A program made the position numbers and the translations under genes. The notes beneath the pieces are model-generated. The model did no database searches. It worked only from the letters and a program-made list of their open reading frames with translations, and was not told the DNA's origin. DNA of 64,000 nucleotides from Bacteroidales bacterium. Its GTDB lineage: Bacteria > Bacteroidota > Bacteroidia > Bacteroidales > WCHB1-69. Every line of letters begins with the position of its first letter. Position 1 is the stretch's first letter. The stretch spans positions 1 through 64,000 of the forward strand of contig JAFZIP010000021.1 of assembly GCA_017554325.1 (NCBI GenBank), given 5' to 3'. Of this stretch, positions 6,701-15,302 are shown one piece after another.

Positions 6701-8863
6701 ATGGCAGCAATTAGCTCAATTCGTAAACACGGCGTGGCCCTGATGCTCATCATCGGCTTCGCATTACTCGCGTTTATTTTAGGCGACCTCTCGCAGGTCA
6801 CCCGTACGTTCTCCAACAAGAATATCATGACCAAGATTGACGGCAAGAAAATGGACAGAGCGTACTCCGAACAATATGAACAGAATACCGCGCTCATGTG
6901 TCTTCTGCAAAACAAGTCCTCCTTCGATGAGAACGAGACCTACCAGATTCATGAGATGACTTGGAGACAGATGTTGCAGGATGCTGTTATCGACAAGCAG
7001 CTCAAAGCCCTCGGCCTTCAGTATAACGACCAGATGATTGAAGATTTCAAGGCCGACATGCTGGCCAGCCTCAGCACCAACCGCCCCAACCAGTATATGG
7101 GACAGTTCGCCAACGCACTTGCCAACCTATATGGTGTGGAAAACACTATGGCTATCCTCTCCAACATTGAGGACTACGCCAACAACGACCAAGTGAAGGA
7201 CCTCTACAACGCCTATCAGGCTATCGTCCGCTTCGCCCTCTCCGCAGAGAAGGCTTCCCACTATTCCGCATTGGTGCAGAACACCGTGTATTTCTCTGAT
7301 CCGATGGCCAAACAACTGGCCAAGGACAACCAGATGGCCCTCGTGTCCCTCCTGCCGGTGAGCCCGCAAGCACAGGCCTTCAACGGCATCACTGCTTCTG
7401 TGAGCGAGAAAGAGATGAAAGATTTCTACAAACAGCACAAGGACATCTTCAAGGTGTATGAGAAGAACCGCGACATCGACGTGGCTATCTTCCCCATCAA
7501 TCCTACCGCCAACGACTTGAAGGCTATCGAGGACAGCGTGCGCGCCGATTTCCAGAAATTCATGACCAGCCCTTCCTTGGCTGATTTCAGTGCAGAAAAG
7601 GGCAACGGCTCTGTCGATAGCACCTACTACAAATCCGAAGACATCAACCTCGATGTTTTGGACAGCCTCATCTTCAAGTCTTCTGTCGGTTCCTACATCG
7701 AGCCTTTCAACTATGAGAACCAGAAATGGTACTTCGGTAAGGTCTATGGTGGTGCAGCCCGTCCTGACTCTGTCAATGTGGCCACCATCGAACTGCCTTT
7801 CAAGACTGCAGACAACAAGGCAGCCAAATACTCCAAGTCTGAGGCCAAACAACTGGCCGACAGCCTCAAGAATGTGATTTCCAGCCGTCAGGCTTCCATT
7901 TTCGAGCTCCAACCCAACTATCTGAATGGTCGCGAGCAAACCGACACCACGTTCTGGTTGCCCGAGAGAGGCACCATCGCCGAGATTTACAATGGCCTTT
8001 TGGCTACTCCTATCGGTGGCGTGTATGTGTATAAGGCTCCCGGCGGCTACGTCGTGTTCCAAGTGTTAGAGCGCACCACTCCGATTGAGAAGAGACAGTT
8101 TGTGTTGTATGACTATGACATCACGGCTTCCGAGGCTACGGTCAATGCCATCAAATCCCAGGCCAACCAGTTCGCCGCTTCCATCAACAATGATGATGAG
8201 CTGAACGCCACGGCTGCCAAGAAAGGTATCCAGACCGTGAGAGGCACGAACGTACTCTCCATGGCTGCCAACATCGGCCAACTCCCCAATTGCCGCGACA
8301 TCGTCAGCTGGGCATTCTCCGATGATGTGGAAAAAGATGATATTTCCGATGTGTTCAATGTGGAGAGAATGTTCTTCGCCGTGGCAGCCGTCAAGACTGT
8401 CCGCAACGAGGGCGTGCAGAAATTCAAAGATGTGAGAGAAGACATCGAAGCCCAGCTGATGGCCGAGAAGAAAGTTGACATGGTGGCCGAGCAGGTTAAG
8501 AAGTCTCTCGCTTCTTCCAGCATGGAAGCCCTGGCTCAGCAATACGGCACCCAGATGATGGACAGCGTAGTGCTTGCTTTCGCTGGCGACCTTTACCAAA
8601 ACAGAGGCGTGGACGGCCGTGCAATCGCAGGTGTCTTCAGCGCATCCAAGAACCAACCTACTGCCGTGGCCGGTAAGAACATGGTGTATGTGGTCAATGT
8701 GATGGATTTCAACAAAAACGAAGCTACTCCTGCCTTGATGGCTGAGAAGAATGCTCTCCGCAACATGGTGATGGGTCGTGAGCGTAATGAGAATGTTTTG
8801 ATGGATTATCTGGTGAACAACACCAAGGTTGTCGATAACCGCTGCAAATTCTATCAGAAGTAA
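6701..8863 (+). CDS. SurA N-terminal domain / PpiD-like peptidyl-prolyl isomerase
   Basis: 720 residues. A single N-terminal membrane anchor (about residues 12-28, GVALMLIIGFALLAFIL) follows MAAISSIRKH, the typical PpiD layout with the rest in the periplasm. Then comes a SurA_N-like helical region starting at KIDGKKMDRAYSEQYEQ, and a parvulin-like region around residues 340-460 (WYFGKVYGG...TTPIEKRQFVLYDYD). It is likely a membrane-anchored periplasmic chaperone for outer-membrane and secreted proteins. Parvulin catalytic residues are not clearly conserved by eye, so the role may be chaperoning rather than isomerisation. It has its own promoter. The downstream receptor gene follows a terminator, so the two are separate transcripts. 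Confidence 0.85.
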   Translation: MAAISSIRKHGVALMLIIGFALLAFILGDLSQVTRTFSNKNIMTKIDGKKMDRAYSEQYEQNTALMCLLQNKSSFDENETYQIHEMTWRQMLQDAVIDKQLKALGLQYNDQMIEDFKADMLASLSTNRPNQYMGQFANALANLYGVENTMAILSNIEDYANNDQVKDLYNAYQAIVRFALSAEKASHYSALVQNTVYFSDPMAKQLAKDNQMALVSLLPVSPQAQAFNGITASVSEKEMKDFYKQHKDIFKVYEKNRDIDVAIFPINPTANDLKAIEDSVRADFQKFMTSPSLADFSAEKGNGSVDSTYYKSEDINLDVLDSLIFKSSVGSYIEPFNYENQKWYFGKVYGGAARPDSVNVATIELPFKTADNKAAKYSKSEAKQLADSLKNVISSRQASIFELQPNYLNGREQTDTTFWLPERGTIAEIYNGLLATPIGGVYVYKAPGGYVVFQVLERTTPIEKRQFVLYDYDITASEATVNAIKSQANQFAASINNDDELNATAAKKGIQTVRGTNVLSMAANIGQLPNCRDIVSWAFSDDVEKDDISDVFNVERMFFAVAAVKTVRNEGVQKFKDVREDIEAQLMAEKKVDMVAEQVKKSLASSSMEALAQQYGTQMMDSVVLAFAGDLYQNRGVDGRAIAGVFSASKNQPTAVAGKNMVYVVNVMDFNKNEATPALMAEKNALRNMVMGRERNENVLMDYLVNNTKVVDNRCKFYQK

Positions 8864-8886
8864 TTTATATAAACAATAATTTAATA

Positions 8887-8936
8887 ACGGCACAGATTAA
8901 ACTTTCGGACTGAAAGCGAATCTGCGCCGTTTTTTT
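8887..8936 (+). terminator. Intrinsic terminator after the PpiD-like gene
   Basis: ACGGCACAGATT pairs with AATCTGCGCCGT (one A-C mismatch), followed by TTTTTTT. It lies 23 bases after the stop at 8863. Confidence 0.85.
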
Positions 8937-8942
8937 ATTCTT

Positions 8943-11546
8943 ATGAGAATGTTCAAACAATTGTTGACCGCACTGATATGGGCCGTGTTACCGGCTGCTT
9001 TTTTGTGCGCACAGCCAGAAATACAGCGCCCGCAAACGGTAACCCATACCAGCGGCGTGGTTACAGGCTCCATTGTAGATGAGAACAACACGCCTCTGCA
9101 ATACGCGACCGTCAATGTGAAAAAAGTCTCCGATTCCACTACGGTTCAGTTCGGCGTGACGGACACGGAAGGAAAATTCACTTTGGAGGGCATCCCTTTT
9201 GGAAAGTATTTCGTTGAGATCCAGTTCATCGGTTATCAGAAATCTACATCCGCCCCATTTGTCATCAGCAAGGAGAGTGCCGTCTATAAGATTCCCAAGT
9301 ACAAGATGTCGAACAAGAACAAGGAGATCGGGGAGGTGGTGATCAAGGCCCAGAAGGACATGCTGCAGACCAACTTGGACAAGACGGTGTTCAACATCGA
9401 GTCGAGCATCAACGCCACGGGCCAGACCGCTGTGGAAGTGCTGGAGGAGATTCCATCAGTTTCTGTGGATGTGGAGGGCAACGTGAGCCTGCGCGGTAGC
9501 GAGAATGTGACCATTCTGGTGGACGGTCGCGCCACCAACCTCTCGCTGGACCAGATACCTGCCGACATGATCGAGAGCATCGAGGTTATCACGAACCCGT
9601 CAGCCCGTTTGGAGCCCGATGGCATGGCCGGTATCTTGAATGTGATTCTCAAGAAAAAACGCGAATCCGGCTTCAACGGCATGGTAACGTTAGGTGCATC
9701 CACTGCATGCATCTATCAAAACAACAAGCATAACATTTTTTTGAACGGCTATAACGGAAACCTGAATTTCAACTATCATTATGGCAAGATAAACCTCTTT
9801 GTGAGCTATGGATACAGGAGTTTTGCGCACCGCAATGCGGGCACCATGTGGCGCGACTCCTGGATAGGGGAGGAGATGAACAAGTTGTCGCAAACCAGCA
9901 GCGGCCGCAACCAAGACGGTTTTCATAATGCGGCTCTCTCCTTCGATTATTTCATCAACAAATACAACACACTTACGTTCAATCTGAACGGCCATTTCGG
10001 CAAGATGAACCGTCAGAGCCTCCTGCACTCGTCCACTATCCATTACGCGCCAACGGATACCTCTTTGTTGATGGATTATGAGCAGACTGGTAGTAATATT
10101 CGCAATTTCAAAAGCGTGGATGCATCGGTGAGTTATAAGAAAACGTTCCTTACACCGGGAATGGAGTTGACATCGGACCTGTTTTACACCCAGCGCAACG
10201 GCTTGGCGGTGGATTGGCAGAATCAGGAGCATTTCGAGGGCCGAGACGATTATTATCAGACCACCAATACCAGAAACCAACATCGGGATGCTTCGGCGCA
10301 ACTTGATTTTGTAACACCAGTGGGCAATGGCGGGCGCATCGAGACGGGATACAAATTCTCCTATCGCAGCATTCTGCAGAATTATCGTTTCTATTCCGGT
10401 ATTACCGAGGCTGATACGGCGGAGGATGTGTCGCAGCGCAACGATTTCGATTTCTCGGAGTACATCAACGCGCTGTATTTCATCTATTCCAACACGTTTT
10501 GGAACAGGTTGCAGGTGCAGGTGGGCTTGCGGGGAGAGATTTCGTACACCGTTTCGGACCTGAAGTCCATTGACACGGTTTACCGCTATCTGAACTACGG
10601 CCATTTTGCGCGCAACTTCTTCTTCCCGACGGTGCATTTGAAATATCAGATCAATCCTGAGAACGCCTTGCAATTCAGCTTCTCGCGCCGCGTACAACGC
10701 CCGCGTTTCCATCAGCTGAATCCCTTCGTCGATTATTCCGACAGGGAGAACCTCACATGTGGCAATCCTGCGCTGGAACCTGAGTTTGCCAATTCCTTCG
10801 AACTGGGCTATATGCTTACCAAAAACCAGACCGCTTTCAGTGTGACGGCCTTCTACCGCCGGCGTACCAACCTCATCACGCGCAACACGGAGCTGGACAC
10901 CATGTATGTGGACGGCGAATATCTGCCTTATACGATGACCACCTACATGAACTATAACAAGAGCCAGAACTACGGTATCGAGATGTCCTTCAGCCAAAGG
11001 GTGAAAAAGATTTGGAAAATCAACGTGACGGGCAGTTTCTATCGCAATGTGATTGACAGCGACAATCTGTTGGACGAGAACCTGTCGCGCGATTGGTCGT
11101 GGAATCTTGGAGTGAACCAGACCTTCACGGTGGGCAAGAACTTCGACATACAGCTCAATTTCCGTTATCGTTCGCCGTCGCTCACGGCTGGTAGCATGGG
11201 CTGGTGGATGAACGGAGTGGGGCAGGGGCGCCGCTCCGCCAACTACCGTCTGAACTTGGGTGTAAAGAAGGGATTCCTGGACAACTCTTTGGTGGTGAGC
11301 CTGAATATCCGCAACATGCTCTATTTCATCCCGGCGGTGCGCCAGATGCAGATCCGCTCGTGGCAGAACTGTGCGGTGTATGACGAGTATTACGAGCCCA
11401 CTGCAGACAATGCCTACTACTCCTACAGCGTGCGCGAGAACCAAGGCTTCAACATCTCGCTGAATGTGACGTACAAGTTGAACAACTATAAGAATAGACA
11501 ACCCCGTCAGTCGGATGACGACGAATATTCCGGCGATGAAATGTAA
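8943..11546 (+). CDS. TonB-dependent receptor-like outer-membrane beta-barrel protein
   Basis: 867 residues. Signal peptide of about 24 residues ending FLCAQ. Residues ~38-120 form a carboxypeptidase-regulatory-like beta sandwich (GSIVDENNTPLQYATVNVKK...DTEGKFTLEGIPFGKYFVEIQFIGY). A plug domain follows at ~140-230 (AVEVLEEIPSVSVDVEGNVSLRGSENVTILVDGR). The remainder is a large barrel of the outer-membrane beta-barrel family OMP_b-brl_3 (FSRRVQRPRFHQLNPFVDYSD motif near 580). It is expected to import or handle a ligand at the outer membrane. No SusD partner or TonB-box regulator is adjacent, so a polysaccharide-utilisation role is not supported. The start at 8943 is 7 bases past the T run of the upstream terminator, and no separate promoter is obvious. 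Confidence 0.9.
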   Translation: MRMFKQLLTALIWAVLPAAFLCAQPEIQRPQTVTHTSGVVTGSIVDENNTPLQYATVNVKKVSDSTTVQFGVTDTEGKFTLEGIPFGKYFVEIQFIGYQKSTSAPFVISKESAVYKIPKYKMSNKNKEIGEVVIKAQKDMLQTNLDKTVFNIESSINATGQTAVEVLEEIPSVSVDVEGNVSLRGSENVTILVDGRATNLSLDQIPADMIESIEVITNPSARLEPDGMAGILNVILKKKRESGFNGMVTLGASTACIYQNNKHNIFLNGYNGNLNFNYHYGKINLFVSYGYRSFAHRNAGTMWRDSWIGEEMNKLSQTSSGRNQDGFHNAALSFDYFINKYNTLTFNLNGHFGKMNRQSLLHSSTIHYAPTDTSLLMDYEQTGSNIRNFKSVDASVSYKKTFLTPGMELTSDLFYTQRNGLAVDWQNQEHFEGRDDYYQTTNTRNQHRDASAQLDFVTPVGNGGRIETGYKFSYRSILQNYRFYSGITEADTAEDVSQRNDFDFSEYINALYFIYSNTFWNRLQVQVGLRGEISYTVSDLKSIDTVYRYLNYGHFARNFFFPTVHLKYQINPENALQFSFSRRVQRPRFHQLNPFVDYSDRENLTCGNPALEPEFANSFELGYMLTKNQTAFSVTAFYRRRTNLITRNTELDTMYVDGEYLPYTMTTYMNYNKSQNYGIEMSFSQRVKKIWKINVTGSFYRNVIDSDNLLDENLSRDWSWNLGVNQTFTVGKNFDIQLNFRYRSPSLTAGSMGWWMNGVGQGRRSANYRLNLGVKKGFLDNSLVVSLNIRNMLYFIPAVRQMQIRSWQNCAVYDEYYEPTADNAYYSYSVRENQGFNISLNVTYKLNNYKNRQPRQSDDDEYSGDEM

Positions 11547-11552
11547 AAAATG

Positions 11553-11584
11553 CAGGGGCGGCCAACCGCCTCTGTTTTTTTTTT
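11553..11584 (+). terminator. Intrinsic terminator of the receptor gene, fused to the next promoter
   Basis: CAGGGGCGG pairs with CCGCCTCTG (one G-U) over a CCAA loop, followed by a 10-T run. The T run leads directly into the TATCTTTG box at 11584-11591, so the hairpin occupies the upstream promoter region of the next gene. Confidence 0.88.
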
Positions 11585-11591
11585 ATCTTTG
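11584..11591 (+). promoter_or_regulatory. -7 promoter box of the beta-barrel gene
   Basis: TATCTTTG, 20 bases before the ATG at 11612. It rules out the TTG start at 11600. Confidence 0.7.
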
Positions 11592-11611
11592 CACTTTGTT
11601 TGAAAAAAAGT

Positions 11612-12328
11612 ATGATGAAGAGAATAATTGCCATAGCCCTTGTTTGCATTTTAGCCCTGCAAACTGTTCAGTCGCAGACCATAGACACGCTGAATGCGGG
11701 TAATGTGAATGCCCAGAAAGAGCAGAAACCGATGGTGTTTCGCGACCGTCTGATCATGGATATTTACCACACCTTTTGGATGAACATGCCGACGGAGGTG
11801 ACCCATCTGAAATTCGATCCGGGCTTTACAATCTCTGCTATATGGGATTTCAAGATCAAGGAAAAACCGATCGCCATCGGTTTGGGTGTTGGTGTCTCCT
11901 ACTACACACAGTACAGCAATGCCTTGCTCCAATATGACCAGGAGGATGACATCATGCGCTATTATGTGCTGTCGGAAAACGTGAAATACAAGCTCTTGAA
12001 GATGAACTACCTGAATGTCAACATTCCCTTGGAGTTCAGATACCGCAATTCTAACGGATTCAAATTTTCGGTGGGCGCGCGCGTGGGGCTCATCTGCGAA
12101 GTCTCGCAGAAATACAAAGGCCAGGACCCGCTGACGGTCAGCGACACGGCCATGTACAAGAACCTGCATATCGAGAATAAGATGAAGTACAATGTGGATG
12201 TCTATGCCCGTATCGGATGGAAGTTCATCAATGCGTATTACAGCTTCCAGCCCACGCCGCTGTTTACGGTGGGCAAGGGCCCCAAGATCTGTCCCATGTC
12301 GGTGGGTATTTCTTTGAGCATTTTCTAA
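11612..12328 (+). CDS. Small outer-membrane beta-barrel protein, porin-like
   Basis: 238 residues from ATG 11612 (MMKRIIAIALVCILALQTVQSQ), with a clear signal peptide of about 22 residues. An open TTG start at 11600 is only 9 bases from the -7 box and is rejected. The mature protein alternates short amphipathic strands (FTISAIWDFKIKEKPIAIGLGVGVSYYTQY, LNVNIPLEFRYRNSNGFKFSVGARVGLI, VDVYARIGWKFINAYYSFQPTPLF), the pattern of the outer-membrane beta-barrel (OmpA/porin-family PF13568-like) proteins of Bacteroidetes. It ends in GISLSIF with a terminal Phe, the usual signal for barrel assembly. Ligand unknown. Confidence 0.8.
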   Translation: MMKRIIAIALVCILALQTVQSQTIDTLNAGNVNAQKEQKPMVFRDRLIMDIYHTFWMNMPTEVTHLKFDPGFTISAIWDFKIKEKPIAIGLGVGVSYYTQYSNALLQYDQEDDIMRYYVLSENVKYKLLKMNYLNVNIPLEFRYRNSNGFKFSVGARVGLICEVSQKYKGQDPLTVSDTAMYKNLHIENKMKYNVDVYARIGWKFINAYYSFQPTPLFTVGKGPKICPMSVGISLSIF

Positions 12329-12373
12329 TGTGTGCTTGATTATTAACTTAACAACAACTAAAATACAGTTTCT

Positions 12374-13789
12374 ATGGCAGTTTTCTACATCATGATTGCG
12401 CTTTTTGTGATCGGATACCTATGTATCGCATTGGAACATCCGCTCAAAGTGAACAAGGCCGCTTTTGCATTGTTTTTGGGAGTGACTATGTGGGTGTTGT
12501 ATATCCTGGGTGGCGAGAGTATCTTCGACGTTACCCAGTTCGGGGCCGGTTTTGAGGCTTTCAAGGCGGAACATCCCACCTCGGCACACCCGTTTATTGA
12601 CTTCCTAACTACCCATGAACTGATTGAGCATCTGGGCGACATTGCCGAGATTCTCTTCTATCTGATGGGCGCCATGACTGTGGTGGAACTGATTGACACT
12701 TACGAAGGATTCAGCATCATCACGGACCATATCAAGACTACCAACAAGGTGAAACTGCTGTGGACGCTGGCATTCATCACCTTCTTTTTCTCTGCCATTT
12801 TGGACAACCTCACTACGGCTATCGTGATGGTGGCGTTGCTTCGCAAACTGATTCCGGATAAGCACGACCGTTGGTTCTTCGGCGGTGTGGTCATCCTGGC
12901 CGCAAATGCGGGTGGCGCGTGGAGTCCCATCGGCGATGTCACCACAATCATGCTGTGGGTGGCCGGCAAGGTCTCCACAGGTGCGGTGATGGTTCATGCC
13001 TTCCTGCCCAGCCTCATCTCCATGATCATCCCGTTGATTGTGATTTCCTTCTTCGAGAAGGGCGAGATAGATGTGTCCAAACGTCAGGTGGAAACTAAGG
13101 AAAGCGGCATCCCGGCATGGCAGCGTAATCTGATTTTTACAATGGGTATCCTGGCTTTGGTGTTCGTACCCGTATTCAAGATTCTCACACACTTGAAACC
13201 CTATATGGGTATCATGCTGGGGCTCTCTATTTTGTGGATTGTGACAGAGATTCTGCACAAGACCAACCAGAAACAGATGCAGCATTTCACCATCTCGGGT
13301 GTCCTTACGCGCATCGACCTGCCTACCATCCTGTTCTTCCTCGGCATTTTGCTGGCCGTGGCTGGATTGCAGAGCGCGGGCCATCTCTCCATGTTGGCCG
13401 GAGGCATGGATACTGTATTCCATGGCAACTATTACGTCATTGACACCATCATCGGTGCACTTTCCTCAATCGTGGACAACGTGCCGCTGGTGGCTGGCGT
13501 GATGGGTATGTACGATTTCCCGATCGACCATACGTTGTGGGTCTATCTTTCCTACTGTGCCGGAACGGGCGGTAGCCTTCTGATTATAGGTTCTGCTGCC
13601 GGTGTGGCCGTCATGGGCATGGAGAAGATTGACTTTATGTGGTATCTCAAACACATCACCCCGTATGCGCTGCTGGGTTATCTGGCAGGTGCCGGATTCT
13701 ACCTCTTGGAGGACAAGATTCTGGACTCTCTGGGTTTGGGTATGTCGCACGTCATGACCGCCGCTGCCAACATTCCGCTGCCGATGTAG
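12374..13789 (+). CDS. nhaD: NhaD-type Na+/H+ antiporter
   Basis: 471 residues, strongly hydrophobic, with 11-13 predicted membrane segments. Family-like segments include LDNLTTAIVMVALLRKLI and ANAGGAWSPIGDVTTIMLWVAGKV near residue 180 (the NhaD/ArsB/IT-superfamily conserved loops), and SSIVDNVPLVAGVMGMY with CAGTGGSLLIIGSAAGVAVMGME near the C-terminus (second repeat). It is expected to export Na+ in exchange for protons across the inner membrane, giving sodium and pH homeostasis. It stands 45 bp after the beta-barrel gene with no visible promoter or terminator between, so co-transcription is possible. Confidence 0.9.
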   Translation: MAVFYIMIALFVIGYLCIALEHPLKVNKAAFALFLGVTMWVLYILGGESIFDVTQFGAGFEAFKAEHPTSAHPFIDFLTTHELIEHLGDIAEILFYLMGAMTVVELIDTYEGFSIITDHIKTTNKVKLLWTLAFITFFFSAILDNLTTAIVMVALLRKLIPDKHDRWFFGGVVILAANAGGAWSPIGDVTTIMLWVAGKVSTGAVMVHAFLPSLISMIIPLIVISFFEKGEIDVSKRQVETKESGIPAWQRNLIFTMGILALVFVPVFKILTHLKPYMGIMLGLSILWIVTEILHKTNQKQMQHFTISGVLTRIDLPTILFFLGILLAVAGLQSAGHLSMLAGGMDTVFHGNYYVIDTIIGALSSIVDNVPLVAGVMGMYDFPIDHTLWVYLSYCAGTGGSLLIIGSAAGVAVMGMEKIDFMWYLKHITPYALLGYLAGAGFYLLEDKILDSLGLGMSHVMTAAANIPLPM

Positions 13790-13810
13790 GCGAATGTGCG
13801 CAAAATTATG

Positions 13811-13818
13811 TATATTTG
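13811..13818 (+). promoter_or_regulatory. -7 promoter box of the yebC operon
   Basis: TATATTTG followed by GCAGCGG, 148 bases before yebC. The long leader that follows is a cytosine-rich pseudo-repeat. Confidence 0.55.
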
Positions 13819-13841
13819 CAGCGGAAATCGCCATCAACTCC

Positions 13842-13950
13842 ATTTCCTCATGAACCTTTGTTCCCCTTGAACCTCATGCACCTCTTTTACCTCTTGAACC
13901 TCATGTACCCTTTTTACCCCTTTCACCTTTTGCAAACTTTATAAACCTTA
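13842..13950. repeat. C-rich pseudo-tandem spacer upstream of yebC
   Basis: Loose repeats of 9-12 nt such as cctcatgaacc, ccccttgaacc, cctcttttacc and cccctttcacc. On the minus strand the spacer between the two ABC ATPase genes (50556-50640) has the same kind of units, including cccctttcacccctttta. Confidence 0.6.
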
Positions 13951-13965
13951 TAAACCAATTTTACT

Positions 13966-14694
13966 ATGGGAAGAGCTTTTGAATACCGTAAGGCAAGAAT
14001 TTTCAAACGTAACGCATATTTGGCCAAAACATTTACCCGCTTGGGCAAGGAAATCACCATGGCAGCCAAGGCTGGTGGCCCAGATCCCGACCAGAACTCA
14101 AAACTCCGTCTGCTCATCCAGACAGCCAGAAATGAGAACATGCCGAAGGACAACATCGATCGCGCCATCAAGCGTGCCTTCGAGAAAGACCAGTCCGATT
14201 ACAAGGAGATGATCTATGAAGGCCGCGGACCTCATGGCATCGGCATTCTGATCGAGGCGGCCACGGACAACAACCAGCGCACGGTGGCCAACATCCGTAG
14301 CTATTTCAACAAGCTGGGCGGCTCTCTCGGTACTTCCGGCATGTTGGACTTCCTGTTCGACCATAAGAGCATCTTCACAGTGGCCCGCACACCCGAAATC
14401 GATATCGAGGAATTTGAGTTGGCTATGATGGACTTTGACGCTGAAATCGATGCCGATGACGAGGAAATCATCATCATGGCCGAGTTCCAGGCTTTCGGCC
14501 CGATCCAGAAATATTTGGAAGATAACAAGTACGAGATTAAGAGCTTCCGCTTCGACCGTATTCCGAAAGAACTGAAGTCCCTCAACGACGAACAACGCGC
14601 CGAAGTGAACGTCCTCCTGGACAAGATCAACGAGGACGAGGATGTGACCAACGTCTATCACAATATGGAGGAACCGGTTGAAACCGAAGAATAA
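13966..14694 (+). CDS. yebC: YebC/PmpR (TACO1) family protein
   Basis: 242 residues. The start MGRAFEYRKARIFKRNAYLAKTFTRLGKEI and the segment GPDPDQNSKLRLLIQTARNENMPKDNIDRAIKRA are diagnostic of the family, followed by YEGRGPHGIGILIEAATDNNQRT. Proteins of this family were described as DNA-binding regulators, and more recently as ribosome-associated factors that help translate proline-rich stretches (literature knowledge, not shown here). It is the first gene of a tight operon: 11 bp to the next ORF, which itself overlaps miaA. Confidence 0.93.
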   Translation: MGRAFEYRKARIFKRNAYLAKTFTRLGKEITMAAKAGGPDPDQNSKLRLLIQTARNENMPKDNIDRAIKRAFEKDQSDYKEMIYEGRGPHGIGILIEAATDNNQRTVANIRSYFNKLGGSLGTSGMLDFLFDHKSIFTVARTPEIDIEEFELAMMDFDAEIDADDEEIIIMAEFQAFGPIQKYLEDNKYEIKSFRFDRIPKELKSLNDEQRAEVNVLLDKINEDEDVTNVYHNMEEPVETEE

Positions 14695-14705
14695 CACCCA
14701 ATATC

Positions 14706-15302
14706 ATGTACTACTACAAATTCAAAGTCTATTACGATGAGGTGGAGGATTTCGTGCGTGACATTGAAATCCTGTCCAATGACAACTTCGAGTCGCTGCA
14801 CAAGCTGCTGTACGATTGCATCGGTTTGAAGGGCAATGAGTTCGCCTCATTTTCCATCTGCGACCCCAAGTGGAACAAACAGAAGGAAATCACACTGATG
14901 GACACCTCGGACGACGAGGAAATGGAAGAGCCCGAGTATGACGAGGGCGACACTTTCAGTACCAAGAGCCGACTGCCCAAGTTCGTGATGCGTGACTCGC
15001 TGTTGAATAAGTTTATCACTGATCCTCATCAGCATATTCTGTACGAATATGATTTCATGAACCCCAAGATCTTCTATCTGGAGTTGCAGAAGACGCTGAA
15101 GACCGACAGTGCGGAAGGATTCCCTCGCTGTACGTTCAAGTCCATGGAACTGCCTCCGGAAATCAAGGTCAACATGGCCAATCTGGAAGACCCGGAATTG
15201 GAAGATGAGGATTATGATGACGAGGAAGACGACAATCTCTTCGGCGAAGAGGGTTTCAACGAGGAGGATTTCGGCGATTTGAACGAGTACAGTGACTTCT
15301 GA
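14706..15302 (+). CDS. Plasmid pRiA4b ORF-3-like / IS1096 passenger-type protein
   Basis: 198 residues. The N-terminal part (MYYYKFKVYYDEVEDFVRDIEI...FESLHKLLYDCIGLKGNEFASFSICDPKW) matches the fold signature of the pRiA4b ORF-3-like family, a ubiquitin-like domain often annotated as IS1096 TnpR passenger. The C-terminal ~40 residues are almost all Asp/Glu (LEDEDYDDEEDDNLFGEEG). Despite the name, nothing mobile is nearby: it is embedded in a yebC-miaA operon and overlaps miaA by 11 bp. Its function in such housekeeping contexts is unknown. The acidic tail suggests binding to a basic partner (inference). Confidence 0.75.
   Translation: MYYYKFKVYYDEVEDFVRDIEILSNDNFESLHKLLYDCIGLKGNEFASFSICDPKWNKQKEITLMDTSDDEEMEEPEYDEGDTFSTKSRLPKFVMRDSLLNKFITDPHQHILYEYDFMNPKIFYLELQKTLKTDSAEGFPRCTFKSMELPPEIKVNMANLEDPELEDEDYDDEEDDNLFGEEGFNEEDFGDLNEYSDF

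Noticed and set aside
7127..8893. Two long minus-strand ORFs (311 and 275 codons) antisense to the PpiD-like gene
   Set aside because: His/Val/Leu-rich composition typical of antisense shadows and no promoter.
9690..11501. 603-codon minus-strand ORF antisense to the receptor gene
   Set aside because: No signal, motifs or start context; codon-bias shadow of the plus-strand gene, which has full domain structure.
8943..11546. SusC-type receptor of a polysaccharide utilisation locus
   Set aside because: No SusD-like gene follows, and the barrel is of the OMP_b-brl_3 type rather than a typical SusC.
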